The translations under genes were made by a program, and so were the position numbers. A DNA stretch of 33,031 nt, taken from contig QHNV01000079.1 in the NCBI GenBank assembly GCA_003218535.1, forward strand, positions 1 to 33,031, in the 5' to 3' direction. Below, piece by piece: positions 24,390 to 32,109 of the stretch. The notes under the pieces are model-generated. The model saw nothing but the letters and a program-made list of their open reading frames with translations, was not told where the DNA came from and made no database searches. The number at the start of each line of letters is the position of its first letter. The first letter of the stretch is position 1. Source of the stretch: Verrucomicrobiota bacterium (GTDB taxonomy: Bacteria; Verrucomicrobiota; Verrucomicrobiia; Chthoniobacterales; UBA10450).

Positions 24390-24391
24390 TC

Positions 24392-25810
24392 GTGATCACA
24401 GCGCCACAACTGGAGATAGCCGTCCTGTTACTCGGGATGGCGATTCTGATGTTTGAGGCCTTTGCAACGAGGGTCGACAAGAGAGTTTTAGCCTTCGCGG
24501 CAATCGTAGGTCTCGCACTGATCCTTATCGCGAGCTTCTTCGTCTCTCCAACTCCCTCGCCTGATCGGGCAACCGGTTTATGGAATTTTTACACGGCAGA
24601 TAAGCTCTCAGTCTTCTTCAAACAGTTCGCGCTGCTAACGACGATCTTCGTGCTCATCATGATGATAGATTATGCGCCAGTGGTGCGCGCTTCCTTTCCC
24701 GGTACGACCGATGGATTGGGCGAGTTTTTCTCGGTGCCAATTTTCACGTGCGTCGGACTGATGTATCTGGTATCGGCAGTCGATTTCATCTTCATCTTCG
24801 TTTCGCTGGAGTTGGTAACCGTTTCGTTTTACGTGCTTGTCAGTTTTACGAGGAAAAATCCCGTCACGCTTGAAGCCGGCGTGAAATATCTGGTGCTGAG
24901 CGCTCTTTCCACGGCGTTTCTCGTGTATGGAATCGCCTGGATTTTCGGAGCGACCGGCCAGACAAATTTGCAACGAATCACCGAGGCGTTGGCTAATCCG
25001 AATACGGATCACAGCGCAGCGCTCCTAGGGGTGGTGCTGGTTCTGGTCGCGCTCGGGTTCAAGATCGCGGCCGTGCCATTCCAGATCTGGGTACCTGATG
25101 TTTACCAGGGCGCGCCCACGCCCGTGACTGCGTATCTCTCGGTCGGCTCGAAGGCTGCAGGTTTTGTCGTACTGCTACGTGTATTACGTCCGTTCGTAAC
25201 GCTTCCGCAAATGCAACGGCTGCTCGTTTTAATTGCGTTGCTGACTTTGATCTATGGAAATCTGGCCGCCCTGCCACAGGGAAATCTGAAACGGCTGCTC
25301 GCCTATTCCAGTATCGCGCACTCGGGTTATTTGCTCATTGGTGTTGTCTGCTTGGACGGTAACGCGGTCGTTTTCTATCTCGCTGCTTATTTCCTTATGA
25401 CGCTGCTAAGCTTCGCGGTCCTGGTAATTGTCGCTCAGCAAACTGGTGAACAAATTTCAGATTTCGACGGATTGGCAAAGCGCTCGCCTTTCCTTGCATT
25501 CGCCATGCTGATCGGAATGGTCTCGCTTGCTGGTGTCCCGTTCACCGCCGGCTTTTTGGGAAAATTTTTCATTTTCTACGCCGCGATTTTGCAGCGCCAG
25601 ATTGCGCTGGTCGTCATCGGTGTGATCACCGTGGGCTGCGGATTTTATTATTACCTGAAAGTCGTTCGCGCGATGTATTGGCAGCCTGCGAACAAGGCCG
25701 AGGATATTCCGATCAGCGGTCTATCGCGTCTCGCCATCAGCGCTTTGATCGCCGCAACGATCTGGCTCGGCGTCTATCCGCAGCCAATTCTAAATATGTT
25801 GAAACGTTGA
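24392..25810 (+). CDS. nuoN: NADH-quinone oxidoreductase subunit N
   Basis: NuoN is the proximal antiporter-like subunit. The 472-residue protein has the TM5 glutamate in FVSLELVTVSFYVLVSF, the TM7 lysine in LGFKIAAVPFQIWVPDVYQGAPTPV, the lysine in VGSKAAGF, and the GNLKRLLAYSSIAHSGY block. I chose GTG 24392, two bases after the nuoM stop, which starts at the first hydrophobic helix (ITAPQLEIAVLLLGM). The frame extends upstream to 24311, but that part overlaps nuoM and is hydrophilic and unlike the family. It is the last gene of the second nuo block; the broken HNH gene converges on it. Confidence 0.94.
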   Translation: MITAPQLEIAVLLLGMAILMFEAFATRVDKRVLAFAAIVGLALILIASFFVSPTPSPDRATGLWNFYTADKLSVFFKQFALLTTIFVLIMMIDYAPVVRASFPGTTDGLGEFFSVPIFTCVGLMYLVSAVDFIFIFVSLELVTVSFYVLVSFTRKNPVTLEAGVKYLVLSALSTAFLVYGIAWIFGATGQTNLQRITEALANPNTDHSAALLGVVLVLVALGFKIAAVPFQIWVPDVYQGAPTPVTAYLSVGSKAAGFVVLLRVLRPFVTLPQMQRLLVLIALLTLIYGNLAALPQGNLKRLLAYSSIAHSGYLLIGVVCLDGNAVVFYLAAYFLMTLLSFAVLVIVAQQTGEQISDFDGLAKRSPFLAFAMLIGMVSLAGVPFTAGFLGKFFIFYAAILQRQIALVVIGVITVGCGFYYYLKVVRAMYWQPANKAEDIPISGLSRLAISALIAATIWLGVYPQPILNMLKR

Positions 25811-25816
25811 GCGACG

Positions 25817-26241
25817 CTAATCGCTCAATTCCACGTTCCAGTACGCAAGATCAACGAAGTGCTTCCAGAGGTCGTGCTGCGGCGCGGAAAAGGTGATCTG
25901 GACAAACGGCCGCCACTTGGGTCGTTTCGGTTTGCGGATGAGACTCATGTGCGCTTCTCGCGGGAGGCGGTTGCCCTTTTGCGTATTGCAAGCGATGCAT
26001 GAACAAACCACGTTTTCCCAAGTGGTCGTACCACCGCGGTCGCGCGGCACGACGTGATCGAGATTGAGATATCGCGCCAGCTATTGAAATCATGCGTCAA
26101 GAAATTGTTCGCTTCATCAGAGGAAACAATGTGGGCATGCCCCGCATATACCAGCGCAAAGGCGCGGCGGGCCGTGCAGATGTTGACCGCCTGCCAGAGG
26201 CGGTTCAGCACCAAAACCTGGCTGTTTAACAATGTATGCAA
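25817..26241 (-). pseudogene. HNH endonuclease, inactivated by internal deletion with frameshift
   Basis: Two frames on the same strand together make an HNH endonuclease. The first, from ATG 26239-26241, encodes LVLNRLWQAVNICTARRAF and continues to HDFNSWRDIS. The second frame encodes LNLDHVVPRDRGGTTTWENV, CSCIACNTQKGNRLP, and the family C-terminus WKHFVDLAYWNVEL. The frames meet near 26060-26070, where SWRDIS is joined directly to LNLDHV out of frame. Intact family members as I know them have about 60-70 residues between these blocks, including the first CxxC zinc knuckle. The HNH histidine region and the second CxxC remain, but no single frame covers the domain. A product from GTG 26048-26050 would lack the N-terminus and catalytic histidine, so loss of function is likely. 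Confidence 0.82.
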
Positions 26242-26452
26242 AGTTCTGTCGTCTATATTGTTGCCATCTGCCTTTTGCGGACTTCCACGTAAATTTGCGC
26301 GACGGTACCACTCGTATTTTTTGTTGTCAATTTGTGCCGGTCGTGATCCAAGGTTAACGAGCGTCTCATTTTTTTAGCGTGGCCGACAAACAGCGCGTTG
26401 CGACGTGCACAGTTGCACACGTAAATAGCTCATTTCCGATTAACTCATTCTT
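26242..26452. other. Divergent intergenic region, regulatory content uncertain
   Basis: These 211 bases separate the broken HNH gene (-) from the adenylate cyclase gene (+). They are more AT-rich than the flanking genes, with T runs at about 26317-26322 and 26369-26375. Near 26403-26422 there is an imperfect palindrome with GTGCA and TGCAC arms around CAGT. A TTGTCA at 26324-26329 resembles a -35 box, but no good -10 follows at the right distance. I see no RNA gene. Confidence 0.4.
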
Positions 26453-28465
26453 ATGCCAGATGCGCCTCCTGAACATCGCCGACTCGCTGCCATCATGTTT
26501 ACAGACATGGTGGACTACAGCGCGCTGGCTCAGCGCGATGAAACCCTCGCCTTGAAATTACTAGAGGAGCACCGGCAAATTCTCCGCTCGTTATTCTCTC
26601 GCTTTAACGGCGCTGAAATCAAAACCATCGGCGATGCATTTCTAGTCGAATTCCACAGTGCACTCGAAGCGGCCGAATGCGGAATCGAAATCCAACGCAC
26701 GCTCGCCAAGCGTAACCACGATGTAGCGGCTGACCGACGCATTGAGGTCAGAATTGGAATTCATATCGGTGACGTAGTGCATCGCGGCGGCGATGTATAC
26801 GGCGACGGGGTGAACATCGCCTCGCGTATCCAGGCCGTGGCCGGAGCGGGCGGGATTTGCGTGTCGATGGACGTGGAGCGGCAAATTCACAACAAACTCG
26901 AAGCTCGCTTGAGAAAATTAGCCCCGATAGAATTGAAAAATATTCACGTGCGGATGGAGCTGTATCGGATCGTGCTGCCGTGGGAGAAAGATGTTCAATC
27001 GATGCAAGCTCCGCGCGGTGTTGCCGTTCTGGTGCGGCGGAAACGCTTCCTCATCTGGGCTGCCGCCGCTTTGTTAGCGCTCGCCTTAATTGGCGGTCTC
27101 ATCTGGTGGCAACAGTTAAAGACCACAGCTCAGACGCCCTCCGTTAAAGCAGCATCAATCACCAAATCGGTCGCGGTACTGCCATTCGTAAACATGAGTG
27201 CGGAAAAAGAAAACGAATATCTGAGCGACGGCATTACCGAAGATTTGTGCACCGCGCTGAGCCAGATAAAAGGACTACATGTTCCGGCGCGTACTTCCTC
27301 ATTTGTTTTCAAGGGTAAGACTGAAGACATTCGAAAGATTGGCGAACAACTTAACGTAGGCACCGTTCTGGAGGGCAGCGTCAGCAAAGCCGGAAACAAA
27401 CTTCGGATCAGCGCCCAACTAGTCAACGTTGCGGATGGCTTTCATTTATGGGCGGCCAATTACGACCGGGAAATGACCGATATCCTGGATATCCGCAGCG
27501 ATATTTCCCGTCGCGTGGTCGAAGCATTGAAAGTTCAGCTTGGTGTTGGAGAGACACAGCGCCTTGTCAAAAAACCGACCCAAAACTTGAAGGCTTACGA
27601 CGCTTATTTGTTAGGTCGGTTTGAATTGAACAAGTTTACTGAAAAAGGCTTTACCAACAGCCTCGCCCATTTCAAACAAGCAATTGCTTTGGATCCGAAG
27701 TTCGCGCTCGCCTACGCGGGCTTAGCGGAAGCCTATAACATGCTTGGATATTGGGGATACCTGGCGCCTAAAGAAGCCTTTCCCGAAGCGAAGCGAGCGG
27801 CCGAGAACGCATTGAATATTGATCCCGATCTGGCAGAAGCTCATGGCGCACTCGCCTACACCGAATTTCAATACGAATGGAAATTTAAGGAGGCGGAGGC
27901 TGAATTCAGAGAGGCCATTCGGCTCAACCCCAATTCCGTGAGTGCACGTCTCCGATTTGCCGAATATCTTTCTGATTTTCAACGCGGCCAGGAAGCTCGC
28001 GAGCAACTGGAACAAGCAAGTGCGTTGGATCCGCTCTCCGTTGAGATCAATTTCTTTTTCGCTGGCCAGTCATTCTTCGAACGCGACTTTGACCGCGCGA
28101 TAGAGCAGCTCCAGAAAACCACTTCGATGGATTCAACTAATGCCTGGACCTATCATCTTCTGGCCGTGGTGTTCTATCAAAAGCGGATGCTGGCCGAAGC
28201 ATTTATCGCGAACGAAAAGGCCGATAGTTTGGAAGGCATATTTAACGATCCAGAAATGGCCGAGATGAGGAAGGCCTACGAAACTGCAGGCCTGGCAGCC
28301 TATTTCCGGAAAGAAAATGAACTCCGGCAAAGATGCATTACCGAGGGAAAATACCAATCGCCATTAAACATTGCCTTGAACTATGCGATGGCAGGCGCCG
28401 ACTCGGAAGCGCTGGATTGGCTCGAACGGGCGGTTGACGAGCGCACTCCTGGTTGCCAGAATTGA
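26453..28465 (+). CDS. Class III adenylate/guanylate cyclase with TPR domain; C-terminus frameshifted
   Basis: A 670-residue signalling protein. Residues 1 to about 185 are a class III cyclase domain: metal aspartates D18 (FTDMVDY) and D61 (TIGDAFLVEF), the lysine in EIKTIGD, and N121/R125 in GDGVNIASR, all intact, so cAMP formation is plausible. A basic stretch and one transmembrane helix follow (about 198-218), then a FlgO/TolB-N-like domain (SVAVLPFVNMSAEKENEYLSDG as adjacent blocks) and several TPR repeats (about 390-600). The frame stops at 28463-28465 after DERTPGCQN. One base later in phase, codons from 28453 encode LPELKADPNWD to KRVGLEK, the usual family ending, with a stop at 28543-28545 overlapping the next start. 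A single lost T after 28450 explains this. Confidence 0.88.
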   Translation: MPDAPPEHRRLAAIMFTDMVDYSALAQRDETLALKLLEEHRQILRSLFSRFNGAEIKTIGDAFLVEFHSALEAAECGIEIQRTLAKRNHDVAADRRIEVRIGIHIGDVVHRGGDVYGDGVNIASRIQAVAGAGGICVSMDVERQIHNKLEARLRKLAPIELKNIHVRMELYRIVLPWEKDVQSMQAPRGVAVLVRRKRFLIWAAAALLALALIGGLIWWQQLKTTAQTPSVKAASITKSVAVLPFVNMSAEKENEYLSDGITEDLCTALSQIKGLHVPARTSSFVFKGKTEDIRKIGEQLNVGTVLEGSVSKAGNKLRISAQLVNVADGFHLWAANYDREMTDILDIRSDISRRVVEALKVQLGVGETQRLVKKPTQNLKAYDAYLLGRFELNKFTEKGFTNSLAHFKQAIALDPKFALAYAGLAEAYNMLGYWGYLAPKEAFPEAKRAAENALNIDPDLAEAHGALAYTEFQYEWKFKEAEAEFREAIRLNPNSVSARLRFAEYLSDFQRGQEAREQLEQASALDPLSVEINFFFAGQSFFERDFDRAIEQLQKTTSMDSTNAWTYHLLAVVFYQKRMLAEAFIANEKADSLEGIFNDPEMAEMRKAYETAGLAAYFRKENELRQRCITEGKYQSPLNIALNYAMAGADSEALDWLERAVDERTPGCQN

Positions 28466-28545
28466 AAGCCGATCCCAACTGGGATGCCGTTCGCTCGCAG
28501 CCTCGCTTCATTTTAGTGTTGAAGAGGGTCGGTTTGGAGAAATGA
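28466..28545 (+). pseudogene. Out-of-frame remnant of the cyclase C-terminus
   Basis: Read in the frame that ends at TGA 28543-28545, these bases (with 28453-28465) encode the terminal TPR-protein tail LPELKADPNWDAVRSQPRF and LVLKRVGLEK. Restoring one T after 28450 would give WLPELK and extend the cyclase protein by about 31 residues after DERTP. The restored stop would overlap the start of the downstream GST gene as ATGA, supporting an original two-gene operon. Confidence 0.75.
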
Positions 28546-29636
28546 AACCACAGTTTCCCATCGAGCAAACTGAGTCCGGCGAATTCCAACGTCAGGAAGA
28601 CACGTTCCGCGAATGGATATCCAATGATGGATCGACACCGTATCCAGCCGTCGTTGGCCGCTATCATCTTTACGTTTCGCTCGCGTGCCCTTGGGCAAGT
28701 CGCACCATCATTTTCCGAAAGTTAAAGGGACTCGAAGAAGCGATCGGCATGACAATTGTCGATCCCATTAGGGATGAGAAAGGTTGGGCGTTTCGCGATC
28801 CATCCGGGGAAATACTGCCTGGCGCGCCGTTTGAGTCCACGGATCCAGTCAACCGCTTTCACTTTCTCAGGGAAGCTTACAAAGCAACGGATCCAAGTTT
28901 CGACCAGCGCGTTACAGTGCCGGTGCTTTGGGACACGGAGACGAAGAGGATCGTGAATAATTGCGAGGACGACATCTGTCGCATGTTCAACGACGTGTTT
29001 AATGAGTTCGCCAAAAATAAAGACGTCGCCGGACCCGGCAAAGCCGGGCAGCCCCTTCAATCGGAGCGGGGCGATGCAAGCAATCAGACCGAGCGAAGGG
29101 GCTGGGCGATCCAGCCAGTTGATGCAACTGGCTGCCCTCAGGGTGCAGAGCGGATCGATTTTTTCCCGAAAGAGATCGAAGCCGAGCACGCGAAGCTCGC
29201 CAATTTTCTGCACGACAACGTAAACAATGGCGTTTACAGAGCCGGTTTCGCTACGCGTCAGCGGCCATACGAGATTGCCTGCCGCAGACTTTTTGAAGCG
29301 CTCGATGAACTGGAAGAGCGTTTATCGAAAAGCCGTTACTTGTTTGGTAATCGAATCGTCGAAGCTGACTGGCGATTTTTCTGCACGCTCGTCCGGTTCG
29401 ACGTGGTCTATCACGGCCATTTCAAATGCAATCTGCGTCGCATTATCGATTACCCGAATCTGCAAGAGTATTTAATGGATTTGTATCAGGAGCCAGGGAT
29501 CGCTGATACCGTGAACTTCGATCACATCAAACGCCATTATTACATGACGCACACCGAAATTAATCCGACACGCATCGTCCCTATCGGCCCCGCAATCGAT
29601 CTTACGAAACTACACGGACGCGAGAAATATTCATAG
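28542..29636 (+). CDS. Glutathionyl-hydroquinone reductase-like GST (ECM4/YqjG family) with in-frame insertion
   Basis: A 364-residue Xi-class glutathione transferase-like protein. Family enzymes reduce glutathionyl-hydroquinones with glutathione in the cytoplasm. The catalytic cysteine is C49 in LACPWASR. Other family blocks are VDPIRDEKGWAF, VPVLWDTETKRIVNN, VNNGVYRAGFA, SRYLFGNRIVEADWRFFCTLVRFD and YPNLQEYLMDLYQ. The start is ATG 28542, overlapping the ancestral stop of the cyclase gene; an upstream extension of the frame to 28383 is only cyclase sequence in another phase. Between FNEFAKNKD and IDFFPKEIE there are about 43 extra codons encoded by hairpin-forming DNA (29025-29153). Without them the length would be about 321, the family norm. 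The insertion falls before the C-terminal helical domain, so function may be retained. Confidence 0.88.
   Translation: MKPQFPIEQTESGEFQRQEDTFREWISNDGSTPYPAVVGRYHLYVSLACPWASRTIIFRKLKGLEEAIGMTIVDPIRDEKGWAFRDPSGEILPGAPFESTDPVNRFHFLREAYKATDPSFDQRVTVPVLWDTETKRIVNNCEDDICRMFNDVFNEFAKNKDVAGPGKAGQPLQSERGDASNQTERRGWAIQPVDATGCPQGAERIDFFPKEIEAEHAKLANFLHDNVNNGVYRAGFATRQRPYEIACRRLFEALDELEERLSKSRYLFGNRIVEADWRFFCTLVRFDVVYHGHFKCNLRRIIDYPNLQEYLMDLYQEPGIADTVNFDHIKRHYYMTHTEINPTRIVPIGPAIDLTKLHGREKYS
29025..29153 (+). repeat. Hairpin-rich palindromic element inserted in frame in the GST gene
   Basis: Within about 129 bases lie three perfect inverted repeats: CCCGGC/GCCGGG (29034-29039 and 29043-29048, AAA loop); CAGCCCCTTC/GAAGGGGCTG (29049-29058 and 29095-29104, 36-base loop); and CAGCCAGTTG/CAACTGGCTG (29112-29121 and 29125-29134, ATG loop). 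A further imperfect CTGC-CC/GG-GCAG structure follows at 29132-29148. The encoded residues (from VAGPGKAGQPLQSERG to CPQGAER) match nothing in the GST family that I know. The length keeps the frame open, which resembles the behaviour of Rickettsia palindromic elements. Exact ends are estimated. Confidence 0.8.
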
Positions 29637-29689
29637 CGGCACTCCCCCGCCCCCAGCTGAAACGTACGCTGTTTTCCGCAGACCACGGA

Positions 29690-30052
29690 TCAGCAGCCTA
29701 TAACCCCTAACTCACGCACCACGACTTCCAGTTTTATTTCCTGAAATGCGAGTTGATCGTGAATCATACCGAGCAATTCGAGCGCGCGTGTATCGGGCAT
29801 CTGCGAGCAGCGTAACTCGATCCGCGCCCGTTTTCCGGCAAGCTCGGGATGTTCGCTTGCCATTTCGCCGTCGAGCAAGAATGAAACATAAGTGTTGAAG
29901 CGCTCTTGCAACGCGAGCAATCGCTCGTCCGATCCGTCCCATGGGTCAGGCTCGTCCATTCGTAGCACGATTTCGCCCCTCTTCGTGTCCTGCGCGATCA
30001 TATCGATCATGCCGACCCGATCTTGAGTCTTTATGCCTCGATGTTCGTCCAT
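29690..30052 (-). CDS. Small conserved hypothetical protein (DUF6572-like)
   Basis: A 120-residue soluble protein of unknown function. The core IDMIAQDTKRGEIVLRMDEP followed by DPWDGSDERLLALQERFNTYVSFLLDGE reminds me of the DUF6572 family; this is from memory and not checked. Predicted character is alpha/beta with an acidic loop (MDEPDPWDGSDE) that could bind a partner or metal. No signal peptide or membrane segment is seen. The start is ATG 30050-30052. It follows lptB by 28 bases on the same strand and is probably the last gene of the kdsA-lpt operon, but that does not show a role in LPS transport. Confidence 0.65.
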   Translation of the reverse strand: MDEHRGIKTQDRVGMIDMIAQDTKRGEIVLRMDEPDPWDGSDERLLALQERFNTYVSFLLDGEMASEHPELAGKRARIELRCSQMPDTRALELLGMIHDQLAFQEIKLEVVVRELGVIGC

Positions 30053-30080
30053 TTGCTGCCTTCGGTCGAAACAAGTGGCC

Positions 30081-30863
30081 CTACATCTTGAAGCGCTCGC
30101 CGAGATAAAGCTGCCGACTAATGGGATCGTTGATCAGAAAATCTTTCGTGCCTTCGCTTTCGACGCGGCCGTCAAAAATCAAATAGGCGCGGTCTACAAT
30201 CGACAACGTCTCGCGAACATTGTGGTCGGTAATCATGATGGCCAGCCCTAACTTGCGGAGATTTACAATAATCTGTTGCACGTCATAAACAGCAATTGGA
30301 TCCACGCCGCTAAAAGGCTCATCGAGCATTAACAATTTCGGTTTTGTCACGAGCGAACGCGCAATGGTTAGACGCCGTTTTTCGCCGCCACTCAAGGTCA
30401 GCGCGATGTTTTTCGCGATCCGCTCAATGCCAAACTGGTGCAACAACTGATCGCAACGATTGCGCCGTTCCACTTTGCTCAGGGGCAGCGTCTCCAAAAT
30501 CGCCATGATGTTTTGCTCTACAGTCATCTTGCGGAAAATAGATTCTTCCTGCGGCAAATAACCCATGCCAAGTCTTGCCCGTTTGTACATTGGATAGTCC
30601 GTAACGTCGGTATCCGAAAAAATGACGCGGCCACTGTTTGGCCTGATTAAGCCGACGATCATATAAAAACTGGTCGTTTTGCCTGCACCATTAGGTCCGA
30701 GAAGTCCGACGATCTCGCCCGCACCGACATGCATGTTGATCCCATCTACGACGGACCGGCCCCCATAAATCTTCACCAAATCCTCGGTGAGCAGGACATT
30801 TTCTTTCTTTGCTGGCGGCGAAGCGACTTTCGCCGCCGGAACAGGCGCAGTTTGGCTGATCAT
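30081..30863 (-). CDS. lptB: LPS export ABC transporter ATP-binding protein
   Basis: LptB is the cytoplasmic ATPase that drives LPS extraction from the inner membrane with LptF/LptG. The 260-residue protein has Walker A GPNGAGKTT (56-64), signature LSGGEKRR, Walker B LLMLDEPFSGVDP, and the switch histidine in ITDHNVRET. It carries the family-typical LPQEESIFRKMTVEQN segment. A 20-residue N-terminal extension rich in Ala and Pro precedes the ATPase domain. The start at 30861-30863 overlaps the lptA stop as ATGA. lptF and lptG are not in the window. Confidence 0.95.
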   Translation of the reverse strand: MISQTAPVPAAKVASPPAKKENVLLTEDLVKIYGGRSVVDGINMHVGAGEIVGLLGPNGAGKTTSFYMIVGLIRPNSGRVIFSDTDVTDYPMYKRARLGMGYLPQEESIFRKMTVEQNIMAILETLPLSKVERRNRCDQLLHQFGIERIAKNIALTLSGGEKRRLTIARSLVTKPKLLMLDEPFSGVDPIAVYDVQQIIVNLRKLGLAIMITDHNVRETLSIVDRAYLIFDGRVESEGTKDFLINDPISRQLYLGERFKM

Positions 30864-31546
30864 GGTTTTGGCAACGGTGGAGTCAGACTGGGCGAGGGTG
30901 ATGGACTTGCTTCGCTCTTTTTTTCCTCCTTCGGCTCCTGCCGAATCTCGGTGCGACTCGGGCCGTGCGTCGTCAGTTGGCTATTCTGGTTGATGATCAT
31001 GACTGTATCGGGGCTGGTCGCTACGTGCATGTTTGGTCCTTGCTGCACACGCGGCGTTCCCGTCAATTCAACATTGCCGGTCGCAATGGTATAGACAGCT
31101 TTATCAGCACGACCGACTGCGCGGGTGGGCGGCCCGCCACTCGGATCGGGGTGATCGCGAACCAATCCCACATTGCCTTCGGCAATCGCTTTCTCGAGGC
31201 TCTGACTTTGTCCCTTCGTAATAAACACGGTTAACTTGTCGGATTGAAGATTGAAACGCGGATCCGTCACCTTCACTCGACCGCTAAAGATGCCCATGTT
31301 CTTTGTTGAATCAAAAAACGCTTCATCTGCGTAGATTTCCGTTGTGGTTGGTTCGTTAGATTGCAGGCCGGTCGCAAAGGGATTGGCTGATTTAGTTGCT
31401 GATGGTTTTTTTTCTTTTTCGGCAACTCGTTTTTCCGCCGTCTTTGCGCGCGTAGGAGAAGCAACCGGCGCTGCGGCGACCTGCCCGTGCGACTGCAGCG
31501 TCGTAGCGCTAGCGATAAACAGAATGCACACAGTCAATTTTCTCAT
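30860..31546 (-). CDS. lptA: LptA/OstA-like periplasmic LPS transport protein
   Basis: LptA forms the periplasmic bridge for LPS between the inner and outer membranes. The 228-residue protein has a signal peptide (residues 1 to about 22), a Lys/Ala/Glu-rich linker (about 30-60), then an OstA beta-jellyroll domain. That domain includes TEIYADEAFFDSTKNMGIFSG, GRVKVTDPRFNLQSDKLTV, and KAVYTIATGNVELTGTPRVQ. The end is a low-complexity Pro/Ser/Lys tail. The family is recognised from these repeats and from the neighbours: it overlaps lptB (ATGA) downstream and the LptC-like gene upstream. The low-complexity ends are unusual compared with compact LptA proteins. Confidence 0.83.
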   Translation of the reverse strand: MRKLTVCILFIASATTLQSHGQVAAAPVASPTRAKTAEKRVAEKEKKPSATKSANPFATGLQSNEPTTTEIYADEAFFDSTKNMGIFSGRVKVTDPRFNLQSDKLTVFITKGQSQSLEKAIAEGNVGLVRDHPDPSGGPPTRAVGRADKAVYTIATGNVELTGTPRVQQGPNMHVATSPDTVMIINQNSQLTTHGPSRTEIRQEPKEEKKSEASPSPSPSLTPPLPKP

Positions 31547-32109
31547 TCGCTCGTCTCTGATTTCCGCTCGAAATGCGATCGGTCAGTGATTACCATTTTA
31601 ACGTTGCCGATCAATCGGCCGGTTTTCGAATTTGGATCGAACTGGACTGAATCGCCGACAATATTGAAATCTGCGCGATGAATTGTGCTGCGCTCTTGCG
31701 AACTCAGGATGTGGGTCTTCAAGTCAAGCACCGAAGTGTGCATGTCGATTTGTAGATCGAGCTGCTTCTCCGGTGTGTAGGTCGTGATTTTAAGATGCTC
31801 AAAGCCGACGTGTCCCTCGTCAATGCGTCGCGCCGTTCCCGCTTCAAATCTTCCACGCAGATGGCCTTCGCCATCGAAGTCCGGTAATACGAGACCTTTC
31901 GCTTCGTGGCCTATCGGCAGCGGAATATTGGCCAGAGTCTGCTCGCTTGGAGAAACGGTGGGACTCGCCGCACCACCAGCCTGTTTCCTTTTGCGAGCTT
32001 TGGATTGAGCGGACACCTGCGCCGCCGTTATCAAAATCGGCACCAAGATCGCCAACAACCAAACCAAACAGCCGCCGGTTGCAAAACGGCCGCTACGAAA
32101 CAGCAGCAT
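31543..32109 (-). CDS. lptC: LptC/OstA-like LPS transport protein
   Basis: A 188-residue protein with an N-terminal hydrophobic segment (about residues 12-34, VWLLAILVPILITAAQVSAQ). That segment is either a signal peptide or the membrane anchor expected of LptC. A Lys/Ala/Ser-rich linker follows, then a beta-rich OstA/LptC-like domain ending in GRLIGNVKMVITD. LptC receives LPS from LptB2FG and passes it to LptA. The position between kdsA and lptA is the usual place for lptC, which supports the call; sequence alone would also fit a second LptA-like protein. The start is ATG 32107-32109, overlapping the kdsA end by 17 bases; the stop overlaps the lptA start (ATGA). Confidence 0.72.
   Translation of the reverse strand: MLLFRSGRFATGGCLVWLLAILVPILITAAQVSAQSKARKRKQAGGAASPTVSPSEQTLANIPLPIGHEAKGLVLPDFDGEGHLRGRFEAGTARRIDEGHVGFEHLKITTYTPEKQLDLQIDMHTSVLDLKTHILSSQERSTIHRADFNIVGDSVQFDPNSKTGRLIGNVKMVITDRSHFERKSETSE

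Noticed and set aside
24311-24391. N-terminal extension of nuoN
   Set aside because: It overlaps nuoM and is hydrophilic. GTG 24392 begins exactly at the first membrane helix.
25817-26050. Stand-alone small HNH protein from GTG 26050
   Set aside because: The conserved LNLDHV block continues upstream in the same frame and joins the N-terminal half out of phase, so this is the 3' part of a broken gene.
28383-28541. N-terminal extension of the GST frame
   Set aside because: It is the cyclase coding region and its frameshifted tail read in another phase. ATG 28542 gives the family N-terminus.
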